From Acidobacteriota bacterium (GTDB lineage Bacteria; Acidobacteriota; Terriglobia; Terriglobales; Acidobacteriaceae): 25,703 bases of DNA. The position numbers and the translations under genes were made by a program. Of this stretch, positions 1-7,675 are shown one piece after another (within the stretch, counting starts at the first letter, position 1; every line of letters starts with the position of its first letter). A model generated the notes under the pieces. It was not told the DNA's origin and searched no databases. It saw only the letters and a list, made by a program, of their open reading frames with translations. The stretch spans positions 1 to 25,703 of the forward strand of contig JAEKKE010000144.1 in the NCBI GenBank assembly GCA_019510535.1. Direction: 5' to 3'.

Positions 1-335
1 GTAATCTGCGAGCTCGCATTCGAGGTCCGCGATCCCTTGACGGCGCCATCGGTGCTTGCCACCACGCTCTCCTGAACCACCACCTTGATCAGATCATGTG
101 GGAACCGGCCGCGCATATCGCTCCCCATCCGTGCCATCCGGCCGTTCTCAGTCCAGATGGAACCTGGCGAGGTCTGTGAACCGGCGTCCTCGGCATGAAC
201 GCGGGCCAGATAAGAATCCAGTGAGCTGGCCGCGACGTCCTGCTTTTTGGACTTCCCCTGTGCCATGGAGATCTCCACTCCCAGCAACAGAAGCACCAGC
301 ATCACCAACGCGATATATTTCCACTCATTCTTCAT
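1..335 (-). CDS. flgH: Flagellar L-ring protein FlgH (partial, C-terminus beyond window)
   Basis: FlgH forms the outer-membrane L ring around the flagellar rod. Only the first 111 codons are here; the gene continues past the left edge. The start ATG (333-335) overlaps the flgA stop in an ATGA arrangement, which implies translational coupling. The N-terminus has a signal peptide (a Leu/Val-rich core, residues 8-20, then a possible SMA|Q signal peptidase I site). It is followed by the family pattern PGSIWTENGRMARMGSDMRG, an IKVVVQES strand and a Ser/Thr/Ala-rich stretch, as in other FlgH proteins. Canonical FlgH is a lipoprotein with a lipobox Cys. No Cys occurs in the 111 residues visible, so ordinary lipidation appears impossible here. 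It is the last visible gene of the flgF-flgG-flgA-flgH unit. Identity rests on sequence pattern and position. Confidence 0.85.
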   Translation of the reverse strand, partial: MKNEWKYIALVMLVLLLLGVEISMAQGKSKKQDVAASSLDSYLARVHAEDAGSQTSPGSIWTENGRMARMGSDMRGRFPHDLIKVVVQESVVASTDGAVKGSRTSNASSQI

Positions 336-811
336 CGCAGTTCAACCTCGCCTTTTCCTTTGATCACCGCCTGGACCCTACGTTCGGAGCCCTCACTGCC
401 AAATACCGCCATTGAAACCGGGATGACATCTCCCACCATGCCGCTGCGGTTTGCGATACCCGCCATCTGCATACGGCTTGAGGTCGAGTTTGATCTCACA
501 AAAACCCGTTCCCCTGCGCGGACTGCGAGCTCTACTGACGCGACCTTGGTGACAGGCGTCTGCGCTTTTACATCTACCGGCGCGGGCAACATGTAGGCCG
601 GCCATTCGGGGTGCGAGCAAGACCGCACCACAGCCCAGCTTCCACGCCCAACCAAATCGCGCTTCACAGCCTCCACGCGGTATCCGCCACTCTCCCCCAG
701 CTCTACTGGAGCAGCAGCCACTCCTACGACGGCAAGCTCCGGCGTGCGTGCGCACTTTGCCTGCCCGAGTACTGTTCCAGTTGCCAGACCTACTACCAGA
801 AGAATCCGCAT
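332..811 (-). CDS. flgA: Flagellar P-ring assembly chaperone FlgA
   Basis: FlgA is the periplasmic chaperone for assembly of the FlgI P ring. The 159-aa product starts with a signal peptide (a hydrophobic stretch, residues 3-16) and ends in a SAF-type domain. This is recognisable from VRAGERVFVRSNS at about 98-110, the GMVGDVIPV segment at about 124-132 and the closing VQAVIKGKGEVEL, which together are the typical FlgA C-terminus. It is shorter than enterobacterial FlgA (about 220 aa), with a reduced N-terminal domain. Its ATG overlaps the flgG stop by one base (TAATG) and its own stop overlaps the flgH start (ATGA), so it is tightly coupled on both sides. The position between the rod gene flgG and flgH supports the call. 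Confidence 0.88.
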   Translation of the reverse strand: MRILLVVGLATGTVLGQAKCARTPELAVVGVAAAPVELGESGGYRVEAVKRDLVGRGSWAVVRSCSHPEWPAYMLPAPVDVKAQTPVTKVASVELAVRAGERVFVRSNSTSSRMQMAGIANRSGMVGDVIPVSMAVFGSEGSERRVQAVIKGKGEVELR

Positions 812-1599
812 TAGCGCACCAGGTTATTAATTTGGCCGTACATATCATCGGCGGTCTTGACCACCTTGGAGTTACTCTCATAAGCCCGCTGGGCCATGAT
901 CATCTGCACAAATTCCTCAACCGCATCCACGTTCGAGTTCTCGAGATAACCCTGCTGCAGCGTGCCGACGCCAGTCGTTCCACCGGGTGTATCTGTAATT
1001 GCGGTTCCCGAGGAGGTGCTGGGCAGAAACAGGTTGCCGCCGATCGAATTCAGACCGCCGGGGTTCGCAAAGGTAGCAAGCTGAAGCGTGCCGAGCTGCG
1101 AGCTCTGTGTCTGTCCTGGAATCGTTGCCGTCACCACGCCGTACTGTGAGATCTGAACATTCGTTGCATTCGAAGGAATCGTGATCTGCGGCGTCAGAAA
1201 ATCGCCGTTCGCCGTGACCATCTGTCCCTGATTGTTTAGATGGAAGCTGCCGGCACGCGTGTAAGCAATAGCGCCATCGGGGCGGGTGACCTGGAAGAAG
1301 CCCTGTCCCTGGATAGCCAGATCGAGATTATTGCCTGTCTGGTTGAAGTCACCCTGCGTCATGATGACTTCGGTCGCAACCGGCTTGGTGCCGAGACCGA
1401 TCTGCAGGCCGGCCTGGGTCGTCTGCGTGCTCTGCGCACTGCCAGGAGTAACGACGTTCTGATAGATCATGTCTTCGAACTGAAGACGCCGGCGGCGGAA
1501 GCCTGCCGTCGCCGAGTTAGCCAGATTGTTGGCAACCGTATCCAGATTCATCTGCTGCGCGCTCATGCCGCTAGCTGCCGTGTATAACGCCCGTATCAT
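811..1599 (-). CDS. flgG: Flagellar distal rod protein FlgG
   Basis: FlgG builds the distal rod of the flagellar axle. At 262 aa it matches the usual family length (about 260). The N-terminus (MIRALYTAASGMSAQQ, then VANNLANSATAGFRR) is the conserved flagellar rod/hook N-terminal motif with the NNLAN signature. The middle carries LDLAIQGQGFFQV and YTRAGSFHLN, typical of FlgG/FlgE. The C-terminus (VDAVEEFVQMIMAQRAYESNSKVVKTADDM) is the conserved C-terminal helix that packs against the N-terminal one. It lies 10 nt after flgF and overlaps flgA by one base. No secretion signal peptide is expected because rod subunits use the flagellar type III export path. It appears intact. Confidence 0.96.
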   Translation of the reverse strand: MIRALYTAASGMSAQQMNLDTVANNLANSATAGFRRRRLQFEDMIYQNVVTPGSAQSTQTTQAGLQIGLGTKPVATEVIMTQGDFNQTGNNLDLAIQGQGFFQVTRPDGAIAYTRAGSFHLNNQGQMVTANGDFLTPQITIPSNATNVQISQYGVVTATIPGQTQSSQLGTLQLATFANPGGLNSIGGNLFLPSTSSGTAITDTPGGTTGVGTLQQGYLENSNVDAVEEFVQMIMAQRAYESNSKVVKTADDMYGQINNLVR

Positions 1600-1609
1600 C
1601 GCTTTACTC

Positions 1610-2362
1610 CTATATCCGTCCCAGGTCTTCGCCTGCCGTCTTGTCGAAGCTGTTGAAAATGCTCAATGCCTTCTGCATCATTTCTGTTTGCCGCTGCGTC
1701 AGGATCAGCTCCATGGTGCCGTGAATGGCGTCTTCATTCGAGCCTTCGAGAGCACCCTGGCGAACAACTGCAGTTCCGGTCTGAGGCGTAGCTCCGTCCG
1801 CTGCCGCAAAGAGATTGGTTCCCTGATTGGTGAGTTGCCCCGGACCAAAGTCAAAGACTCCGATCTGGCCGACGATAGCGCTGCCCTCGGGCCCGCTCAC
1901 TGAAACCATGCCGTTCTCTGCGATATGAACCTGTCCGCTCGGCAGAGTGATCGGCGCTCCGCTCTGATTGAGAACCGCGTCGCCGTGCTGCGTGACCAGA
2001 GTCCCGTTCTCGCTGCGTTGAAATCCACCGTCGCGCGTATAGCGAGTCCCCTGTGCCGTTTTAATACCGAAGTAGCCGTTGCCCTGCAGCGCCAGATCCA
2101 ATGGATTGCCGGTCGTCTCAATCTGCCCCTGCGCCGTATCCAGGCGATTCCCGCCAAGCAGGTTGTAATTGTTTACCGCCCGGCCCACCTGGGAGACTTC
2201 CGGCTGCCCTTGCGTATCCGCAACATCCATGAGTGAGCGGAAATAGTCCCGCTGCGCCCGGAATCCATGCGCTCCCACATTCGCGAGATTATTCGCCGCC
2301 GTATCCAGGGCCTGGGTACGCGACTGAAGCGCCGAATAGATGGCATAGATCCCGCTGCTCAT
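1610..2362 (-). CDS. flgF: Flagellar proximal rod protein FlgF
   Basis: This is a rod subunit of the FlgF/FlgG family, 250 aa, exported through the flagellar type III apparatus. The N-terminus has SALQSRTQALDTAANNLANVGAHGFRAQ in the expected place, the centre has GNPLDLALQGNGYFGI and YTRDGGFQRSENG, and the C-terminus has EGSNEDAIHGTMELILTQRQTEMMQKAL. It is called FlgF because it precedes flgG, is shorter and has a more divergent C-terminus. It is the first gene of the unit after the terminator at 2403-2439, and a sigma54-like box ends 11 nt upstream of the ATG. The Shine-Dalgarno is poor (TTGAGAAT). The gene appears complete. Confidence 0.92.
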   Translation of the reverse strand: MSSGIYAIYSALQSRTQALDTAANNLANVGAHGFRAQRDYFRSLMDVADTQGQPEVSQVGRAVNNYNLLGGNRLDTAQGQIETTGNPLDLALQGNGYFGIKTAQGTRYTRDGGFQRSENGTLVTQHGDAVLNQSGAPITLPSGQVHIAENGMVSVSGPEGSAIVGQIGVFDFGPGQLTNQGTNLFAAADGATPQTGTAVVRQGALEGSNEDAIHGTMELILTQRQTEMMQKALSIFNSFDKTAGEDLGRI

Positions 2363-2373
2363 ATTCTCAAGAT

Positions 2374-2390
2374 GTGCACGCAGCGTGCCG
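2374..2390 (-). promoter_or_regulatory. Candidate sigma54 promoter of flgF-flgG-flgA-flgH
   Basis: Read on the minus strand the site is CGGCAC-N5-GTGCAC, with GG and GC separated by exactly 10 nt. This matches the -24/-12 consensus TGGCAC-N5-TTGCAT at 9 of 12 positions. The predicted start (about 2364) is only 2 nt before the flgF ATG. The box lies just downstream of the terminator closing the previous unit, where a new promoter is needed, and an enhancer-binding activator is encoded nearby. It is sequence inference only. Confidence 0.6.
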
Positions 2391-2402
2391 ATAAAAACAA
2401 AT

Positions 2403-2439
2403 CGGGCTTAGAAAGCACTAAGCACACTTTCTAAGCCCG
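2403..2439 (-). terminator. Rho-independent terminator after the fliL-to-mshEN-like unit
   Basis: There is a perfect 13-bp inverted repeat (2403-2415 and 2427-2439, arm CGGGCTTAGAAAG) with an 11-nt loop. On the minus strand it is followed by ATTTGTTTTTATC, a good U-tract. It sits 34 nt past the end of the MshEN-like gene and before flgF, so it separates two transcription units. The plus-strand side is only moderately T-rich. Confidence 0.88.
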
Positions 2440-2473
2440 GTCTTATCTTTGCCTTTCGGCTTCTTTACTTCTA

Positions 2474-3388
2474 TTAAGGATGGATTCTCCAGACACAATC
2501 GAGAACATCCTCCGCCGATTCGCCGGGGATGCATGAAACGGCGTGTCCTTCGAGCCACAAACGCATCCAGTACAACCGTCCTACACGCACCAGCCGTGAC
2601 GCGACCGGCTGCTGCTTCTCAATAACCGAAACCATCGCCTTGACCAGGCTGTCCTGATCTTCGGCCGTCTCTTCGTTGGTGGCAATCCCCTTGCACTCCG
2701 CCAGCCGCTTGCGTGCGGCCTGATACTGCGATGACGGCAACAGGCCGCTGTGCACATGCAGATCCGTCATCTGTTCCAGAGCCAGTGCAGCAGCCGGATT
2801 CAGCTCCGCCTCGAAGGCAAGGTAAAGAGCCTTGCCGCCGGCCACGCGTACTGGCAGCATACCGCTCTCTTCCAGAACGGCCTGCGGTGCAAGACGCGCC
2901 ATCCGCTCCGGAGAAAAGCCTTCCAGGGTCAGCATCGGGCAATTCCACTGTGCGCCCATCGCGCGTGTGATCTGCCCTTCACTCAAATTTGCGGCTTCCA
3001 TCAGGCAGTCGCCGATGCGGCCATGTCCACGCTGCCGCTGGCGCTGCAGTGCCTGCTGCAGTTGTACGGGCGTAATGATTCCCTGAGCCATCAGTACCAG
3101 GCCCAACGGAATACGGTGGTTATGTGGACTGAATTCATCGCCTGCGATGCTTGATCCAACTTCGCGGCGGACTGCCTGGGTTACCAGTTGAGAAAGGCAG
3201 TTGCGGCTGCATGCCCACTGACCTTCAAAGTACGGACGAGTACGGTTTTTCCAGCGCTGCAACCACCCGCCAGTACACTGCAGATTCCCGCAGAGCACGG
3301 TCTCGGTGACGTTCGAGGGGATAGACTTACCGCCGATAGACGGCGTTTGCAACACGACACTGTCGTTTACTGAATCGATGTAGGCCAT
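2474..3388 (-). CDS. Stand-alone MshEN/T2SSE N-terminal-domain protein with Cys cluster (possible c-di-GMP effector)
   Basis: The 304-aa protein has no ATPase domain. Residues about 33-64 carry C33-x4-C38 and C60-x3-C64 around a Trp-rich stretch, which could bind a metal. Residues 94-147 contain two consecutive 24-residue repeats fitting the MshEN pattern RLGxxLVxxGx6LxxxLxxQ. The first begins PLGLVLMAQG and ends at Q117 (Arg-1 is Pro). The second begins RIGDCLMEAA and ends at Q147 (Gly-10 is Ala). The rest to about 230 resembles the remainder of the GspE/PilB/MshE N-terminal domain. MshEN domains of type II secretion and type IV pilus ATPases bind c-di-GMP, so binding here is possible but unproven. 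The start overlaps the fliN end by 22 bp, so it is coupled to switch-protein translation, and a terminator follows. Its function is not established; c-di-GMP control of the motor is an inference. Confidence 0.8.
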   Translation of the reverse strand: MAYIDSVNDSVVLQTPSIGGKSIPSNVTETVLCGNLQCTGGWLQRWKNRTRPYFEGQWACSRNCLSQLVTQAVRREVGSSIAGDEFSPHNHRIPLGLVLMAQGIITPVQLQQALQRQRQRGHGRIGDCLMEAANLSEGQITRAMGAQWNCPMLTLEGFSPERMARLAPQAVLEESGMLPVRVAGGKALYLAFEAELNPAAALALEQMTDLHVHSGLLPSSQYQAARKRLAECKGIATNEETAEDQDSLVKAMVSVIEKQQPVASRLVRVGRLYWMRLWLEGHAVSCIPGESAEDVLDCVWRIHP

Positions 3389-3639
3389 TCCACGCTCTCC
3401 TTGCGTGTTTGTTCCGGAGCGACCTCCGTAACCTCGAAGGCGTAATTACCGTTCACGATCACAATCTCGCCCCGTGCCACAACCCGTCCGCTCACGACCA
3501 GCTCGACCATCTCGTCGATCTGGCGGTCGAGCCTCAGTCCAGCACCCGATTGCAGGCGAACGGCATCGCCAAGTGTCAATTCCCGCGATCCAAGCCGAAG
3601 TACGGCATCGAACCGAAGCCCTTCCAGCAACTCAGGCAT
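3367..3639 (-). CDS. fliN: Flagellar motor switch protein FliN (SpoA domain only)
   Basis: The 90-aa protein consists almost entirely of a SpoA/FliN C-terminal domain. The LRLGSRELTLGDAVRLQSG segment, LDRQIDEMVELVVSGRVVARGEIVIVNG and FEVTEV line up with the conserved FliN beta-barrel, including the (V/I)NGxxxARGExVxVxG signature. FliN forms the bottom of the C ring, where it binds CheY-P and FliH. The N-terminal extension seen in enterobacterial FliN (about 137 aa) is absent. It lies 2 nt after fliA and overlaps the MshEN-like gene, an unusual place because fliN normally follows fliM. No fliM is in the window, so FliM must be encoded elsewhere. A FliM-like fragment is a less likely alternative, since FliM would need an N-terminal CheC-like domain. 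Confidence 0.85.
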   Translation of the reverse strand: MPELLEGLRFDAVLRLGSRELTLGDAVRLQSGAGLRLDRQIDEMVELVVSGRVVARGEIVIVNGNYAFEVTEVAPEQTRKESVEWPTSIQ

Positions 3640-3641
3640 CG

Positions 3642-4508
3642 TTATTTAGCCCTCGCACTGCGACGCTTCGACTCGTCTCCGTTCTTGGCATTGGCCAGAT
3701 CCGCCAGCTTGGTGCGAAGCTTCAGCACCGCCGAGGAGTGAATCTGAGAGACACGCGATTCGACGACACCCAGTGTCAAACCGATCTCTTTCATGGTCAG
3801 CTCTTCGTGGTAGTACAGCGTCAACACCAGACGTTCTTTCTCCGGAAGATCTTCGATCGCATCGGCCAAACGCTGCCGCAGCTCACCTTTCAGCGCCCGG
3901 AACAACGGTCCGTCTTCATCAGGGCTGGCGACATAGGCCAGTTCCTCATCCCCGGACTCTTCGTTCTTCTCGACATGCAGGCTGCCTATCTCAAGCCCCT
4001 TCAGCTCGCCAAGCAGCATCTGGTAGTCATTAAGACTTATGCCAAGCTCTGCGGCAATCTCCTGCTCCGCCGGTGAGCGGCCGAGTGCATGCGTCAGCTT
4101 GCGGATCGCCTCTTCGACGCTGCGGCCTTTGCGGCGCAGCTCGCGGGGGCTCCAATCCAGAGTCCGCAGTGAGTCAAGAATCGCACCGCGAATGCGGAAC
4201 TGCGCATAGCTCTTGAATTGCACTCGTTTGCCATGATCGAACTTATCGTAGGCATCCATCAGGCCGATCACGCCGGCAGACACCAGATCTTCCAGCTCCA
4301 CATGCTGCGGCAGCCGTTCATGGATACGCCGCGCGATGTAGCGAACCGTCGACAGATGATCGATAAGCACCTGCTCACGGCTCGGTATCAGTTGGCTGCC
4401 ATCCATGCTGGCAACCAGGGCGCGCGCAGCTTTACTGGCATCCTCAGCAAGCAGTGCCGACCCCAGCCCCACTTCGCTTCCGTAATCCTTCATTCCAAGC
4501 CTCGCCAT
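3642..4508 (-). CDS. fliA: Flagellar sigma factor sigma28 (FliA/WhiG family)
   Basis: This 288-aa sigma70-family factor of the FliA/WhiG/SigD group directs RNA polymerase to late flagellar promoters. Region 2 is seen at LEDLVSAGVIGLMDAYDKFD and FKSYAQFRIRGAILDSLR (about residues 72-113). Region 3 follows (VEEAIRKLTHALGRSPAEQEIAAELG). Region 4 with its helix-turn-helix is at about 235-270 (ERLVLTLYYHEELTMKEIG, then ESRVSQIHSSAVLKLR). The C-terminal tail is Lys/Arg-rich. It starts 9 nt after flhA and is followed 2 nt later by fliN, within the fliL unit. If the sigma54-like promoter upstream of fliL is real, sigma28 production depends on sigma54, as in class III/IV hierarchies. No flgM anti-sigma gene was seen in the window. 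Confidence 0.95.
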   Translation of the reverse strand: MARLGMKDYGSEVGLGSALLAEDASKAARALVASMDGSQLIPSREQVLIDHLSTVRYIARRIHERLPQHVELEDLVSAGVIGLMDAYDKFDHGKRVQFKSYAQFRIRGAILDSLRTLDWSPRELRRKGRSVEEAIRKLTHALGRSPAEQEIAAELGISLNDYQMLLGELKGLEIGSLHVEKNEESGDEELAYVASPDEDGPLFRALKGELRQRLADAIEDLPEKERLVLTLYYHEELTMKEIGLTLGVVESRVSQIHSSAVLKLRTKLADLANAKNGDESKRRSARAK

Positions 4509-4517
4509 TTCTGCTCC

Positions 4518-6584
4518 TTACCCTATTTGACCCACGCTCTGCACCCTTACTTCCGCCGGTATTTCGACTGGTGAAAGTACTGTCACCCTCGGGAGTATCG
4601 GCTCAAGCCAGCGACGAACGTGGTAACGTGCCGGCGATGGACATAAGAGCACGGGAAGTGCCGAAGTTGAGCCTGTTGCTGTTAATCGCTTCACAGACTC
4701 CACCAGCTTCCTGAGGAAATCTCCCTGTCCAACTACCATCTGCCCCTCACTGCTGCGTGCCCTTGGATCGAAAGTTCCAATGATTTCGTCCTCGAGCGAG
4801 CGCTCCAGTGTTAAAACCTTCAAAGCTCCGTCCGAGTCGAGCAACGGATGCACCAGGCCACGGCCCAGCGCCTGACGCACACTCTCCACCAGATGAACTG
4901 TGTTCTTGGAGTGCGCCGCGGCCTCCACCAGGACCTCCAAAATGCTTCCCAGATCGCGTACCGAGACCTGCTCACGCAGCAGTTGCTGCAGCACTTTCTG
5001 GACCTCGCCGAGAGTCATTAATTTCGGCACAAGTTCTTCGACCAGCTTGGGGTGGCTCTCAGTCAAACCATCCATCAGGCGCTTCACTTCGCCGCGGCTC
5101 AGCAGTTCATGGGCGTGACGGCGGATAAGCTCACCGAGATGAGTTCCGATGACCGTCGTCTGATCTACTACCGAGCAACCTGCGGCCAGAGCGCGCTCCT
5201 GCAGCGAAGGATCGATCCACTTCGCATTCACGCCGAAGGCAGGTTCTTTAGTCTCAATTCCCGGCAGAGCCTTAGCGCGTCCCTCGCGATCGGGACCGGC
5301 GGTAACGGCCAGCAGGCAATTCCCTTCCGTCTGCCAGCGGCCGATCTCGATGCCGCGCAGGCTGATGACGTATTCGCGTGGACGAAGCCGGAGGTTATCT
5401 GTGATGTGAACTGAAGGCACGACGAAGCCAAGCTCCGTCGCCAGGTGTCGCCGCAATGCACGGACACGATTCAGCATCTGGCCTCCGTTCGACGCATCGA
5501 CGAATGGGATCAACTGGAAACCGATCTCAAGCGTGAGCTCATCGACCTTCAACAGCGACGCCAGGTCATCCTGTTGCGATGCCGCAGCCGCGCCCGCCTT
5601 CTGTTCGACCAGCTCCTCGACCACTTCCGGAGCATCCGCGGGCAGGCTCTTCGCCACCATACCGACTGCAAGCGCCATGAAGATAAAGGCTAGCTTCGGC
5701 AGACCAGGAATCAGGGTCATCGCGGCAAGAACACCGCAGGCGATCCAGAGGGTCTTCCGCTTGGCAAACAACTGCGATCCCAGCTCTGCATCCAGAGCTC
5801 CGGAAGAAGAGGCGCGCGTCAGCACCATGCCGCCGGCAACACTGACGAGCAGCGACGGAATCATGGTGACCAGGCCATCGCCCACCGTCAGAATGGTGTA
5901 GGTCTTGACCGCCGTCATTAGATCCACGCCCTGCTGCAGCGTTCCGATCAACAGACCGGCAATGATATTGATCGCCGTGATGAGGATGGTCGCCATAGAG
6001 TCGCGCTGATTGAATCGCGCGGCGCCGTCCATCGCGCCATAGAACTCGGCCTCGCGAGCGATGGCTTCTCTACGTTTGCGAGCGCCCTGTTCATCGATAA
6101 GGCCGGCGTTCATGTCGGCGTCGATCGCCATCTGCTTACCAGGCAAGGCATCAAGAGTGAAGCGGGCTGTAACCTCGGCCGTACGCACCGCACCGTGGCT
6201 GACCACCAGGAACTGGATCGCGATCAAAGCCAGGAACAGCACGAAGCCGACGATGTAGTTGCCGCCGACGACGAATTGTCCAAACGCCTCAATGACGTTT
6301 CCGGCAGCGCCTGTACCTTCGTGACCATGCAACAGAATCCGACGGCTGGAAGCCAGGTTCAGTGACAGGCGAAACAGGGTCAGCAACAGTAACAGCGTCG
6401 GAAAGACTGAGAAGTCCACCGCGCGCCGCACCTGCACAGCCGTCAGGAACACGATGATGCTGGCCGTAATTGAGACCGCCAGCAATAGATCCAGGAACAA
6501 GCCGGGCAGTGGCACCAGCATGACGAAGATCATGCTTATAGCGCCGAGCGGCAGCAATACACCATTCCACTTTTTCAGATTCAC
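4518..6584 (-). CDS. flhA: Flagellar export gate protein FlhA
   Basis: FlhA is the large export-gate subunit of the flagellar type III apparatus, an inner-membrane protein with a cytoplasmic ring that docks chaperone-substrate complexes. It is 688 aa, the normal length. The N-terminal half has about eight hydrophobic segments, with the FHIPEP signatures FRLSLNLASSR (about 71-81), ARFTLDALPGKQMAIDAD (about 140-157) and AREAEFYGAMDGAARF. A variable linker follows near residues 320-350 and then the soluble C-terminal domain. Its ATG overlaps the flhB stop (ATGA). fliA follows 9 nt after the stop; flhF and fleN/flhG, common at this point in many phyla, are absent. Confidence 0.97.
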   Translation of the reverse strand: MNLKKWNGVLLPLGAISMIFVMLVPLPGLFLDLLLAVSITASIIVFLTAVQVRRAVDFSVFPTLLLLLTLFRLSLNLASSRRILLHGHEGTGAAGNVIEAFGQFVVGGNYIVGFVLFLALIAIQFLVVSHGAVRTAEVTARFTLDALPGKQMAIDADMNAGLIDEQGARKRREAIAREAEFYGAMDGAARFNQRDSMATILITAINIIAGLLIGTLQQGVDLMTAVKTYTILTVGDGLVTMIPSLLVSVAGGMVLTRASSSGALDAELGSQLFAKRKTLWIACGVLAAMTLIPGLPKLAFIFMALAVGMVAKSLPADAPEVVEELVEQKAGAAAASQQDDLASLLKVDELTLEIGFQLIPFVDASNGGQMLNRVRALRRHLATELGFVVPSVHITDNLRLRPREYVISLRGIEIGRWQTEGNCLLAVTAGPDREGRAKALPGIETKEPAFGVNAKWIDPSLQERALAAGCSVVDQTTVIGTHLGELIRRHAHELLSRGEVKRLMDGLTESHPKLVEELVPKLMTLGEVQKVLQQLLREQVSVRDLGSILEVLVEAAAHSKNTVHLVESVRQALGRGLVHPLLDSDGALKVLTLERSLEDEIIGTFDPRARSSEGQMVVGQGDFLRKLVESVKRLTATGSTSALPVLLCPSPARYHVRRWLEPILPRVTVLSPVEIPAEVRVQSVGQIG

Positions 6585-7675
6585 ATTCCACCTCCGGCAA
6601 GGCCGCCGGCTTCACGCATACGTTTTTCGCGCGCCTGCTGCTCGAGCTTGGTGCGATACAGATATGCCAGGATGCCGGCCACTGCCGAATACAACTCAAA
6701 CGGAATCGACTGCCCCACTTCGACCATCTTGTACAAACTCCGTGCCAATGGTTTGTTCTCCATAATCGGAACCCCTGCCCAGCGCGCCTGTTCGCGGATC
6801 TCAAGCGCGTGCAGGTTCTTTCCCTTTGCCAAAACTTTGGGAGCGGACATCGTCTCAAAACTGAACTCCAGCGCTACCGCGTAGTGAGTCGGGTTGGTAA
6901 TCACCACGCTGGCGCGGCTGATATCCGCTTTCTCTCTGCGCTTGCGCATCTGCCGCTGGAGTTGACGAATCTTCCCCTTAATCTGGGGATTACCCATCGC
7001 CTCTTTCACTTCTTCGCGGAGTTCCTGCTTGCTCATCTTGAGGCGCTTGTTCCACTGCACCCACTCCATGGCGTAGTCCACACCGGCCCACATCACCATG
7101 ACCAGTGCTGTGATCATCGCCAGGTGATAGGCAGAGGCGAGTGTTTCTGTCAGGCGATTGAGGCTCATCACCGGCATGCCGGCGATCAGGCTGCGAATGG
7201 TTCCAATTGCGATACCAATCACGACGGCCGCAGGGATCAGACTCTTAGCCAGGCGCAATATGGAGCGGGTGCCGAAGAGCTGCTTAACGTTTTCTGCCGG
7301 ATTCAGGCGAGTCCACTTGGGTTCCAGTGCTTCCACCCGGATCTGCGTACCACCACCCTGCAGAATGCCTCCCGTCAAAGCACCCATCAGTGCACAGCTC
7401 ATCACCACGACTGCCGGCCACAGCACTGGAAGTGCGACATGCCAGATAGCATGGCGAAACATTGCCTCGTCCCAGGTCTCGCCGGTCATCGAGAGCACAT
7501 CAGAATAGGCCCCCCGCCAGCTCTGCAGCACCTTCGGAGCAACCGCTCCTATCGCAGCCAAACCGGCGAGCATGGCTAGAGAACTCAGCAACTCGCGCGA
7601 GCGGACGACGTCGCCTTTTTCGCGCGCCTTCCGCTTGCGTTGCGGTGTTGCCTGTTCTGTTTTCTGCTCGCTCAC
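6581..7675 (-). CDS. flhB: Flagellar export switch protein FlhB
   Basis: FlhB is the autocleaving substrate-specificity switch of the export apparatus. The 364-aa protein has the typical charged N-terminus (EKTEQATPQRKRKAREKGDV-type), four membrane segments between about residues 30 and 200, a basic linker, and the autocleavage motif N261-P-T-H264 followed by YAVALEF. Residues after it (GVPIMENKPLARSLYKMVEVGQSIP) are the conserved FlhB C-domain. Cleavage between N and P is known for the family and is required to switch from rod/hook to filament export. It overlaps fliR upstream and flhA downstream by 4 bp each, so the three are probably translated in a coupled way. Confidence 0.97.
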   Translation of the reverse strand: MSEQKTEQATPQRKRKAREKGDVVRSRELLSSLAMLAGLAAIGAVAPKVLQSWRGAYSDVLSMTGETWDEAMFRHAIWHVALPVLWPAVVVMSCALMGALTGGILQGGGTQIRVEALEPKWTRLNPAENVKQLFGTRSILRLAKSLIPAAVVIGIAIGTIRSLIAGMPVMSLNRLTETLASAYHLAMITALVMVMWAGVDYAMEWVQWNKRLKMSKQELREEVKEAMGNPQIKGKIRQLQRQMRKRREKADISRASVVITNPTHYAVALEFSFETMSAPKVLAKGKNLHALEIREQARWAGVPIMENKPLARSLYKMVEVGQSIPFELYSAVAGILAYLYRTKLEQQAREKRMREAGGLAGGGM

